Assembly: GCA_964516635.1 (NCBI GenBank)
Contig: CAZEZY010000158.1
Location: forward strand, 1 to 5,116
From: CAZEZY01 sp964516635
GTDB taxonomy: Bacteria; Pseudomonadota; Gammaproteobacteria; Burkholderiales; Burkholderiaceae_C
Reading direction: 5' to 3'
Length of the DNA stretch: 5,116 bases
The notes beneath the pieces are model-generated. The model was given only the letters and a program-made list of their open reading frames with translations. It was not told where the DNA came from and made no database searches. Each line of letters starts with the position of its first letter. Positions within the stretch are counted from its first letter, which is position 1. Position numbers and translations under genes: made by a program. This document shows positions 1-5,116 of the stretch, piece by piece.

Positions 1-764
1 TGACCCCGCTCTCCCTGGGCATCGAGACCATGGGTGGCGTCATGACCAAGATGATCACCAAGAACACCACCATCCCGACCAAGTTCAGCCAGGTGTTCTC
101 GACCGCCGACGACAACCAGCCGGCCGTGACCATCAAGGTGTTCCAGGGCGAGCGCGAGATGGCCGCCGGCAACAAGCTGCTGGGCGAGTTCAACCTCGAA
201 GGCATTCCGCCCGCTCCGCGTGGCATTCCTCAGATCGAGGTGTCGTTCGACATCGACGCCAACGGCATCCTGCACGTCGGCGCCAAGGACAAGGGCACCG
301 GCAAGGAAAACAAGATCACCATCAAGGCCAACTCGGGCCTGACCGAGGAAGAAATCCAGAAGATGGTGAAGGACGCCGAACTCAACGCCGCTGAAGACAA
401 GAAAAAGGTGGAACTGGTGCAGGCCCGCAACCAGGCCGATTCGCTGGTCAGCTCGGTGCGCAAGAGCCTGAACGAGTATGGCGACAAGCTCGATGCTGGC
501 GAAAAGGACAAGATCGAAGCCGCCATCAAGGCCGTTGATGAAGCCACCAAGGGCGATGACAAGGAAGCCATCGAAGCCAAAACCACGGAACTGATGACCG
601 CCAGCCAGAAACTGGGTGAGAAAATGTACGCTGACATGCAGGCCACCCAGGCAGCTGCGGGCGCCGCTGGCGCGGAAACCGCCCAGGCGCAAGCCAGTGG
701 TGGCAGCCGCCCGGCCGATGACAACGTGGTGGATGCCGAAGTCAAGGAAGTGAAGCGCGACTAA
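1..764 (+). CDS. dnaK: Chaperone protein DnaK (Hsp70), C-terminal part, 5' truncated by window edge
   Basis: DnaK is the cytoplasmic ATP-driven Hsp70 chaperone that binds exposed hydrophobic peptide segments and works with DnaJ and GrpE. Only 253 residues are visible; the first whole codon is at base 3, and the upstream part, with the whole nucleotide-binding domain, is missing. The visible protein opens with TPLSLGIETMGGVMT, which follows the interdomain linker and corresponds to about residue 395 of E. coli DnaK. Visible residues 1 to about 112 form the beta-sandwich substrate-binding domain (FNLEGIPPAPRGIPQIEV, then FDIDANGILHV). From LTEEEIQKMVKDAE (about 113) the helical lid begins. The tail is rich in Ala and Gln and ends in DAEVKEVKRD, the usual acidic EEVK-like end. 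The full protein would be about 647 residues, close to E. coli (638). The methionine at base 30 is internal, not a start. The stop codon TAA overlaps the dnaJ start. Confidence 0.97.
   Translation, partial: TPLSLGIETMGGVMTKMITKNTTIPTKFSQVFSTADDNQPAVTIKVFQGEREMAAGNKLLGEFNLEGIPPAPRGIPQIEVSFDIDANGILHVGAKDKGTGKENKITIKANSGLTEEEIQKMVKDAELNAAEDKKKVELVQARNQADSLVSSVRKSLNEYGDKLDAGEKDKIEAAIKAVDEATKGDDKEAIEAKTTELMTASQKLGEKMYADMQATQAAAGAAGAETAQAQASGGSRPADDNVVDAEVKEVKRD
744..750 (+). promoter_or_regulatory. Possible Shine-Dalgarno site for dnaJ inside the dnaK end
   Basis: AAGGAAG lies inside the last codons of dnaK, with 13 bases between it and the dnaJ ATG, which is longer than optimal. No stronger site is nearer. 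Because the dnaK TAA and dnaJ ATG overlap as TAATG, ribosomes finishing dnaK could re-initiate, so a strong site of its own may not be needed. The role is inferred. Confidence 0.4.
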
Positions 765-1897
765 TGGCCAAACGAGACTTTTACGAAATCCTGGGCGTTC
801 CCAAAAACGCCAGCGAAGACGACATCAAGAAAGCGTATCGCAAGCTGGCGATGAAGTATCACCCTGACCGCAATCAGGGTGAGAAAGCCAAGGAGGCCGA
901 AGAAAAGTTCAAGGAAGCCAAGGAAGCGTACGAAATGCTGAGCGACCCGCAAAAGCGGGCCGCTTACGACCAGTACGGGCACGCGGGCGTGGACCCGAAC
1001 ATGCGCGGGGCCCCGGGGGGCCCTGAAGGTTTTGGCGGGTTCGCTGACGCCTTCGGTGACATCTTTGGCGACATCTTTGGCGGGCAGCGGGGTGGCGGTC
1101 GGGGCCGGCAGGTCTATCGTGGCAGCGACCTGTCGTACGCCATGGAAATTTCCCTCGAAGAAGCGGCCAGCGGCAAGGACGCCCAGATCCGCATTCCCAG
1201 CTGGGAAGATTGCGACACCTGCAGTGGCACGGGCGCCAAGCCAGGCACCAGTGTCAAGACCTGCCCGAGTTGCAACGGCGCCGGCGTGGTGCAGATGCGT
1301 CAGGGCTTCTTCAGCGTGCAGCAGACCTGCCCGCATTGCCATGGCAGCGGCAAGATCATCCCCGAGCCCTGCACCACCTGCAACGGCCAGGGCAAGCTCA
1401 AGAAGCACAAGACGCTGGAAATCAAGATACCGGCCGGCATCGACGACGGGATGCGCATCCGCTCGGCGAGCAACGGCGAACCGGGGCGCAACGGTGGCCC
1501 GGCGGGCGACCTGTTCATCGAGATCCGGATCCGCAAGAACGACATCTTCGAGCGCGACGGCGACGACCTGCACTGCCAGGTGCCGGTGAGCGTCACCACC
1601 GCGGCCCTGGGTGGCGAGATCGCGGTGCCCACCCTGCAGGGCAAGGCCACGATCGACATCCCCGAAGGCACACAGCATGGCAAAACCTTCCGCCTGCGTG
1701 GTCGCGGCATCAAGGGCGTTCGCTCCAGTTACCCGGGCGACCTCTACTGCCACATCGCCGTGGAAACGCCGGTCAAGCTCACCGAGCACCAGCGCAAGCT
1801 GCTGCGCGAACTCGAGGAATCCTTCCAGAAAGGGGGCCACAAACACAGCCCCAACGACAAAGGCTGGTTCGAGAAAGCCAAGGCTTTCTTCAGTTGA
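764..1897 (+). CDS. dnaJ: Chaperone protein DnaJ (type I Hsp40)
   Basis: DnaJ delivers unfolded substrates to DnaK and stimulates its ATPase in the cytoplasm. The 377-residue protein has every part of a type I (class A) J protein. The N-terminal J domain is about residues 4-70, with the HPD motif at 33-35. A Gly/Phe-rich linker spans about 72-118 and contains FGDIFGDIFGG, a double DIF motif. The zinc-binding domain has four CxxCxGxG repeats starting at residues 150, 167, 189 and 203, which would bind two zinc ions. Two C-terminal substrate-binding beta domains follow, including KIPAGIDDGMRIR from about 221 and FRLRGRGIKG near 312. The length matches E. coli DnaJ (376). The ATG at 764 places the J domain exactly at the N terminus, so the start is secure. 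It overlaps the dnaK stop by one base, which suggests translational coupling and a fixed ratio to DnaK. No missing residue or frameshift is visible. Confidence 0.98.
   Translation: MAKRDFYEILGVPKNASEDDIKKAYRKLAMKYHPDRNQGEKAKEAEEKFKEAKEAYEMLSDPQKRAAYDQYGHAGVDPNMRGAPGGPEGFGGFADAFGDIFGDIFGGQRGGGRGRQVYRGSDLSYAMEISLEEAASGKDAQIRIPSWEDCDTCSGTGAKPGTSVKTCPSCNGAGVVQMRQGFFSVQQTCPHCHGSGKIIPEPCTTCNGQGKLKKHKTLEIKIPAGIDDGMRIRSASNGEPGRNGGPAGDLFIEIRIRKNDIFERDGDDLHCQVPVSVTTAALGGEIAVPTLQGKATIDIPEGTQHGKTFRLRGRGIKGVRSSYPGDLYCHIAVETPVKLTEHQRKLLRELEESFQKGGHKHSPNDKGWFEKAKAFFS
1058..1081 (+). repeat. Perfect 12-base tandem repeat in the dnaJ Gly/Phe region
   Basis: GACATCTTTGGC occurs twice in immediate succession (1058-1069 and 1070-1081) and encodes DIFGDIFG at residues 99-106 of DnaJ. 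DIF motifs in this linker are known from E. coli DnaJ to affect control of DnaK, so this is probably a conserved protein motif that also reads as a DNA repeat. The period is a multiple of three, so copy-number change would stay in frame. Confidence 0.85.
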
Positions 1898-1919
1898 TGG
1901 TCTGTGGTGAAATGGGCGC

Positions 1920-3284
1920 ATGAGCGTTCAGATCACCTTCCTGGGCGGGGCCGGCACCGTGACCGGCTCCAAGTTTCTGGTGCAGCACGATGGCCAGCGC
2001 CTGCTGGTGGATTGCGGCCTGTTCCAGGGGTACAAGCAACTGCGGTTGCGCAACCGCACGCCCCTGCCTTTCGAGCCCAACCACCTGCAGGCCGTCATCC
2101 TCACCCACGCCCACCTCGATCACAGCGGTTACTTTCCCCTGCTGGTCAGGGAGGGGTTCAAGGGCAAGGCCTGGTGCACGCCGGGCACGCGAGACCTCTG
2201 CGACATCCTCTTGCCCGACAGCGGCCACATCCAGGAAGAAGATGCCGCGTTTGCCAACCGCAAGGGGTTTTCCAAGCACAGCCCTGCCCTGCCGCTTTAC
2301 ACCGAAGACGATGCCTTGCGCAGCCTGAAGCACCTCAAGACGGTCCAACCGCTGCGCGAATTCGAACCCATCCACGGCTGGAAAGCCCGCTTCTATGGCG
2401 CCGGACACATCCTCGGCGCCTCCAGCGTCTCCCTTGAGGTCGGCGGGAAACGGCTGCTGTTTTCGGGCGACCTGGGCCGGCCCGACGACCTGATCATGCT
2501 GCCCCCCGATCCGCCACCGGGCGCCGATGCGGTGATCGTCGAGTCCACCTATGGCGACCGCGAGCACACCGACGACAACCTGATCGACGAGCTCGCGCCG
2601 CTGCTGGAAAAAGTGGCGGCTCGCGGAGGGACGGCGGTGGTGCCGGTGTTTGCGGTGGGGCGCGCCCAGGCTTTGCTGTATGCCATTGCCGAACTCAAAC
2701 GCCAGAAACGCCTGCCTTCCTCGCTGCCGGTGTATCTGGACAGCCCCATGGCCATCCACAGCACCGAAGCCTTCACCCAGCACCTGGGGGAACACCGCCT
2801 GGACGCGGCCCAATGCAAGGCCCTGGCCAAAGTGGCCAAAATGGTGCGAACGCCCGAAGAATCCAAGGCCATTGCCCGGCAGCACGGCCCCAAGGTGATT
2901 CTGGCCGCCAGCGGGATGGCCACGGGCGGTCGTGTCCTGCACCACCTGGTCCAGTACCTGGGCGATCACCGCAACCTGATCATCCTCACGGGCTATCAGG
3001 CACCGGGGACCCGTGGCGCCACGCTGGTCCAGGGCGGCCCAAGCCTTCGCATCCATGGACAAGACATCGCCGTGCGTGCCGAGGTGGCCCAACTGCATTC
3101 GTCATCGGCCCATGCGGATGCCGGACAACTCATGCAATGGCTTCGGGCCATCCCCGGGCAGCCCCACCGGGCTTTCGTGGTGCATGGCGATCAGGAAGCT
3201 TCCGACTGCCTGCGGCGGCGCATCGAGAACGAACTCCGCTGGCACGCCATGGTGCCCGAACACGGCTCCACCTGGGCCGTCTGA
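1920..3284 (+). CDS. Metallo-beta-lactamase/beta-CASP family protein, probable ribonuclease
   Basis: The 454-residue protein belongs to the beta-CASP branch of the metallo-beta-lactamase fold (COG1236, related to CPSF-73/Ysh1 and Thermus TTHA0252), whose characterised members cut RNA with two zinc ions. Metallo-beta-lactamase motifs visible are D31 (VDCG), H63/H65/D67/H68 (HAHLDH), H163 (GAGHILGAS) and D184 (FSGD). The beta-CASP motifs are A = E208 (VESTYGD), B = H398 (SAHAD) and C = H422 (VHGD). The inserted CASP domain lies between about 210 and 385, and the MBL core is completed at the C terminus. All expected metal ligands are present, so the enzyme looks active. No signal peptide or membrane segment is seen, so it should be cytoplasmic. 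The ATG at 1920 puts FLGGAGTVTGSK at the usual place near the N terminus; no strong Shine-Dalgarno site precedes it. It lies 22 bases after dnaJ with no terminator between, so co-transcription is plausible. The substrate is unknown; tRNA, mRNA and rRNA are all possible. Confidence 0.93.
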   Translation: MSVQITFLGGAGTVTGSKFLVQHDGQRLLVDCGLFQGYKQLRLRNRTPLPFEPNHLQAVILTHAHLDHSGYFPLLVREGFKGKAWCTPGTRDLCDILLPDSGHIQEEDAAFANRKGFSKHSPALPLYTEDDALRSLKHLKTVQPLREFEPIHGWKARFYGAGHILGASSVSLEVGGKRLLFSGDLGRPDDLIMLPPDPPPGADAVIVESTYGDREHTDDNLIDELAPLLEKVAARGGTAVVPVFAVGRAQALLYAIAELKRQKRLPSSLPVYLDSPMAIHSTEAFTQHLGEHRLDAAQCKALAKVAKMVRTPEESKAIARQHGPKVILAASGMATGGRVLHHLVQYLGDHRNLIILTGYQAPGTRGATLVQGGPSLRIHGQDIAVRAEVAQLHSSSAHADAGQLMQWLRAIPGQPHRAFVVHGDQEASDCLRRRIENELRWHAMVPEHGSTWAV

Positions 3285-3296
3285 GGTCAGACAGCA

Positions 3297-3317
3297 GGGG
3301 CCCGATCAAGTGGCCCC
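3297..3317 (+). terminator. Weak GC hairpin after the beta-CASP gene, possible terminator
   Basis: GGGGCC (3297-3302) and GGCCCC (3312-3317) form a perfect 6-bp stem with a 9-base loop, starting 12 bases after the beta-CASP stop. No run of T follows, so it lacks the second half of an intrinsic terminator. It may slow transcription or protect the mRNA end, or be a chance pairing in GC-rich DNA. Confidence 0.25.
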
Positions 3318-3389
3318 ATCACATCCGGTGAACTGGCACTCCAAAAAGCCCCCCTCGGGGAGTAAAGTCATTTCATCTGTTGATCCATC

Positions 3390-3396
3390 GAGGAAG
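3390..3396 (+). promoter_or_regulatory. Shine-Dalgarno site deciding the gabT start
   Basis: GAGGAAG sits six bases before the ATG at 3403, which is good spacing. The gabT reading frame stays open far upstream, into the beta-CASP gene, so this site and alignment with known GabT proteins settle the start at 3403. A second ATG at 3398, in another frame, is only one base from the site and is badly spaced. Confidence 0.75.
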
Positions 3397-3402
3397 AATG
3401 CC

Positions 3403-4710
3403 ATGCACCGCGACCCCAGCCTCACCGATGTCAAGTCGAATGCGCAGTTGATGGCGCGCCGCCGCGCGGCCCTGCCTGCGGGCCTGGGCCAGACCTACGA
3501 GGTGTTCGCGGACCGCGCCGAAAACGCCGAGTTGTGGGACGTGGAAGGCAAGCGCTACATTGACTTTGCCGGGGGCATCGCGGTGCTCAACACCGGCCAC
3601 CGCCACCCCAAAATCGTGGAAGCCGTCAAGAAGCAGCTCGACCACTACCACCACACCTGCTTCCAGGTGGTGGCCTACGAGCCCTACGTGGAACTGGCCG
3701 AGCGGCTGATCGCGCTGGCGCCCGGAAACTTTGCCAAGAAAGCCTTTTTCGTGTCCACCGGCGCCGAGGCGGTGGAAAACGCCGTCAAGATCGCCCGTGC
3801 TGCCACCCAGCGTCAGGCCGTGATCGCCTTTGGCGGCGGCTTCCATGGCCGCACCCTGCTGGGCATGGCGCTGACGGGCAAAGTGGCCCCGTACAAAGCC
3901 GGCTTCGGCCCCTTCCCCGCCGAGATCTACCATGCCGAATTCCCCAACCCCCTGCACGGCGTGAGCGTGGCCGACGCCATGCGCTCCATCGAGCACATCT
4001 TTAAATACGACGTGGAGCCCGACCGCGTGGCCGCCATCATGCTGGAGCCGGTGCAGGGCGAAGGCGGCTTCTACATCGCGCCCCCCGAGTTTGCCCAGGC
4101 CCTGCGCGCCCTGTGCGACAAGCACGGCATCGTCCTCATTGCCGACGAGGTACAGACAGGCGCCGGGCGCACCGGCACCTGGCTGGGCTGCGAGCAATGG
4201 GGCGTGGCGCCGGACCTCATCACCATGGCCAAGAGCATGGCCGGTGGCTTCCCGCTGGCGGCCGTCATCGGCAAGGCCGAGATCATGGACAAACCCCTGC
4301 CCGGTGGCCTGGGCGGCACCTACGCCGGCAGCCCGCTGGCCTGTGCGGCGGCCCTGGCCGTGCTGGACGTGTTCGAGGAAGAAAAGCTCATTGAGCGCTC
4401 CAACGCCGTGGGCAAACGCCTGATGGACGGCCTGCGTGCCATGGCCGCCCAGCACGTGGAAATCCAGGACGTGCGCGGCCTGGGCTCCATGGTGGCGATT
4501 GAACTGTTCGAGGGCGGCGACCACCACAAACCCGCTGCCGACCTGACCAAACGCCTGTGCATGGAAGCCCTGAAACGCGGGCTGGTGCTGCTGTCGTGCG
4601 GTGTGTACGCCAACGTCATCCGGATTCTGGTGCCCCTCACCGCCAGCGACGCGCTGCTGGACGAAGGGCTGGCCATCATGGGCGAGGCGCTGAAGGCCGC
4701 GAAGGGTTGA
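3403..4710 (+). CDS. gabT: 4-aminobutyrate aminotransferase (class III PLP-dependent; GABA or 5-aminovalerate)
   Basis: GabT moves the amino group of 4-aminobutyrate to 2-oxoglutarate, giving succinate semialdehyde and glutamate; close relatives (DavT) act on 5-aminovalerate from lysine breakdown. The 435-residue protein closely follows remembered E. coli GabT (426). Matching segments include FAGGIAVLNTGH at 55-66, GAEAVENAVKIARAAT at 120-135, EPVQGEGG at 215-222, IADEVQTGAGRTG at 246-258 and GGLGGTYAGSPLAC at 301-314. The Schiff-base lysine is K277 in AKSMAGGFPLA, D248 should contact the PLP ring nitrogen, and GGTYAG supplies the phosphate-binding threonine. The start at 3403 has a well-placed GAGGAAG and gives an N terminus about nine residues longer than E. 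coli; M17 (base 3451) aligns near the E. coli N-terminal region but has no ribosome site. A longer in-frame extension to 3013 overlaps the beta-CASP gene and is rejected. The protein is cytoplasmic. It follows the beta-CASP gene after 118 bases, so it probably has its own promoter, though I see no clear -35/-10 pair. No gabD or regulator gene is in view. GABA versus 5-aminovalerate preference cannot be read from the sequence. Confidence 0.93.
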   Translation: MHRDPSLTDVKSNAQLMARRRAALPAGLGQTYEVFADRAENAELWDVEGKRYIDFAGGIAVLNTGHRHPKIVEAVKKQLDHYHHTCFQVVAYEPYVELAERLIALAPGNFAKKAFFVSTGAEAVENAVKIARAATQRQAVIAFGGGFHGRTLLGMALTGKVAPYKAGFGPFPAEIYHAEFPNPLHGVSVADAMRSIEHIFKYDVEPDRVAAIMLEPVQGEGGFYIAPPEFAQALRALCDKHGIVLIADEVQTGAGRTGTWLGCEQWGVAPDLITMAKSMAGGFPLAAVIGKAEIMDKPLPGGLGGTYAGSPLACAAALAVLDVFEEEKLIERSNAVGKRLMDGLRAMAAQHVEIQDVRGLGSMVAIELFEGGDHHKPAADLTKRLCMEALKRGLVLLSCGVYANVIRILVPLTASDALLDEGLAIMGEALKAAKG

Positions 4711-4731
4711 TGAACGGGGTCATGCGCCCCA

Positions 4732-4893
4732 TCAAGCCAGCGCAATGATCTGATTCAACACCCCGCAAACCTCCTGAAAGGCGTCTGCTGGCAGCCGCTT
4801 CATGGGATGGAGGCTGGCTTGACGCACTGAACCCGGACTTCCACTTTTGATTAGTACGTCTACAGGAGGCAGGTCAGTCAGGACGCGCATCAT
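4732..4893 (-). CDS. Doubtful small ORF, 53 residues, unrecognised
   Basis: Reading the minus strand from ATGATG at 4893, a 53-codon frame ends at TGA (4734-4732), 22 bases past the end of the convergent gabT. It begins MMRVLTDLPPVDVLIK and ends DAFQEVCGVLNQIIALA. The C-terminal part could form an amphipathic helix. I do not recognise a family. Against it: no Shine-Dalgarno site at good distance (nearest is GATGAAG, far upstream), and by my count only 31 of 53 third positions are G or C, well below the neighbouring genes, although the second half (16 of 23) is better. It could be a small foreign gene, a gene remnant, or chance. Confidence 0.18.
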   Translation of the reverse strand: MMRVLTDLPPVDVLIKSGSPGSVRQASLHPMKRLPADAFQEVCGVLNQIIALA

Positions 4894-4900
4894 GCATGAT
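4889..4900. repeat. Perfect 12-base palindrome
   Basis: ATCATGCATGAT is identical to its own reverse complement. It covers the first codons of the doubtful minus-strand ORF and could be a binding site for a dimeric regulator. The symmetry stops at the next base on each side. No known operator is recognised. Confidence 0.6.
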
Positions 4901-5005
4901 TCAGGGCTTCATCAGTGCGCCCGAAATGGGCAAAAGGATATGCAAGAGGCCCCGACAAGAGCAGCCAAAAGCAGGAAAAACGGCCAAATCGGGCTGAAAC
5001 CAGCT

Positions 5006-5027
5006 AAAGCAGACCCTCGGCTGCTTT
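5006..5027. terminator. 7-bp hairpin, possible terminator or leader structure
   Basis: AAAGCAG (5006-5012) pairs perfectly with CTGCTTT (5021-5027) around an 8-base loop. On the + strand a run of five T follows about 8 bases later (5037-5041), too far for a standard intrinsic terminator. The 3' arm can alternatively pair with AGCAGCC at 4960-4966. It might end gabT transcription, about 300 bases beyond the stop, or be part of a leader for a downstream gene. Confidence 0.3.
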
Positions 5028-5116
5028 GATCAACACTTTTTCAACGACCTGTTAACGAGTTTTCACTGATGAATCTACTTTTCTTCTGTCACAAATTACC
5101 AAAATATTGCTTTGAA
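5028..5116. other. AT-rich stretch at the window end, possible promoter region
   Basis: By direct count 29 of these 89 bases are G or C, about one third, in sharp contrast with the GC-rich genes to the left. Such dips often mark a promoter region or a laterally acquired segment. I could not find a -35/-10 pair with correct spacing on either strand, and no reading frame of note enters from the window edge. Confidence 0.45.

Larger units (their letters stand above)
4711..5116. other. 406-base region without a convincing gene
   Basis: After gabT no reading frame on either strand has the codon bias or recognisable family of the neighbouring genes. The stretch contains a weak minus-strand ORF, an isolated AGGAGG at 4864-4869 with no start codon at proper distance, a 12-base palindrome, a purine-rich part (about 4920-5015) with possible hairpins, and an AT-rich end. 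No tRNA cloverleaf or CRISPR repeat was seen. It may be the leader or upstream region of a gene beyond the window. Confidence 0.7.

Noticed and set aside
761..1921. 386-codon open frame antisense to the whole of dnaJ
   Set aside because: It is a mirror of GC-biased codons of a certain gene; it has no recognisable domain. The long antisense frames at 1890-3098 and 3373-4527 are rejected for the same reason.
3335..3350. TGGCAC followed by AAAGC resembling a sigma-54 promoter before gabT
   Set aside because: The GC element is one base too far from the GG element and the TT of TTGC is missing, so the strict sigma-54 spacing is not met.
3338..3363. ACTCC/GGAGT and CCCC/GGGG pairings in the gabT leader as a regulatory hairpin
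   Set aside because: The stems are four or five pairs, one has a two-base loop, and they compete with each other without a clear stable form.
3013..3402. In-frame upstream extension of the gabT reading frame into the beta-CASP gene
   Set aside because: The extension covers conserved beta-CASP codons in another frame, has no family resemblance, and the ribosome site and GabT alignment place the start at 3403.
4716..4730. GGGG/CCCC hairpin just after the gabT stop as a terminator
   Set aside because: The stem has only four strong pairs and no T run follows; such pairings are frequent in GC-rich DNA.
4847..5029. 60-codon + strand frame starting with TTG, or 45 codons from ATG at 4892
   Set aside because: The TTG has no ribosome site. 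The AGGAGG at 4864-4869 is 22 bases from the ATG at 4892, which is too far. The product is a Lys/Arg-rich sequence without a recognised family, and its codon use differs from the neighbours.

Overview
The window is chromosomal DNA of a GC-rich proteobacterium, and the proteins point to a betaproteobacterium of the order Burkholderiales, probably Comamonadaceae. That placement rests on remembered family resemblance (the Ala/Gln-rich DnaK tail ending DAEVKEVKRD, the DnaJ sequence, codon use strongly biased to G/C at third positions), not on a search.

Layout: bases 1-764 hold the 3' end of dnaK (substrate-binding domain and lid). Bases 764-1897 hold a complete dnaJ whose ATG shares one base with the dnaK stop codon. 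Bases 1920-3284 hold a complete metallo-beta-lactamase/beta-CASP protein, a probable RNA-processing nuclease, only 22 bases behind dnaJ. After a 118-base gap with a good Shine-Dalgarno site, bases 3403-4710 hold a complete PLP-dependent 4-aminobutyrate aminotransferase (gabT). All four genes are on the + strand. The last 406 bases (4711-5116) contain no convincing gene. They are less GC-rich than the genes and end in a stretch of about one third G+C. They hold a 12-base perfect palindrome, a 7-bp hairpin with a competing partner, and a weak 53-codon minus-strand ORF.

How the genes work together: DnaK and DnaJ are the classic Hsp70/Hsp40 pair; the nucleotide exchange factor GrpE is usually encoded upstream of dnaK and would lie outside the window. 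The beta-CASP gene is close enough to be transcribed with dnaKJ, but no functional link is visible. GabT acts in GABA (or 5-aminovalerate) catabolism; its usual partner, succinate-semialdehyde dehydrogenase (gabD), is not in the window.

I did not find a clear undescribed system. The four genes are ordinary and intact, apart from dnaK being cut by the window edge. The parts most worth a second look are the dnaJ/beta-CASP linkage and the non-coding 3' region.
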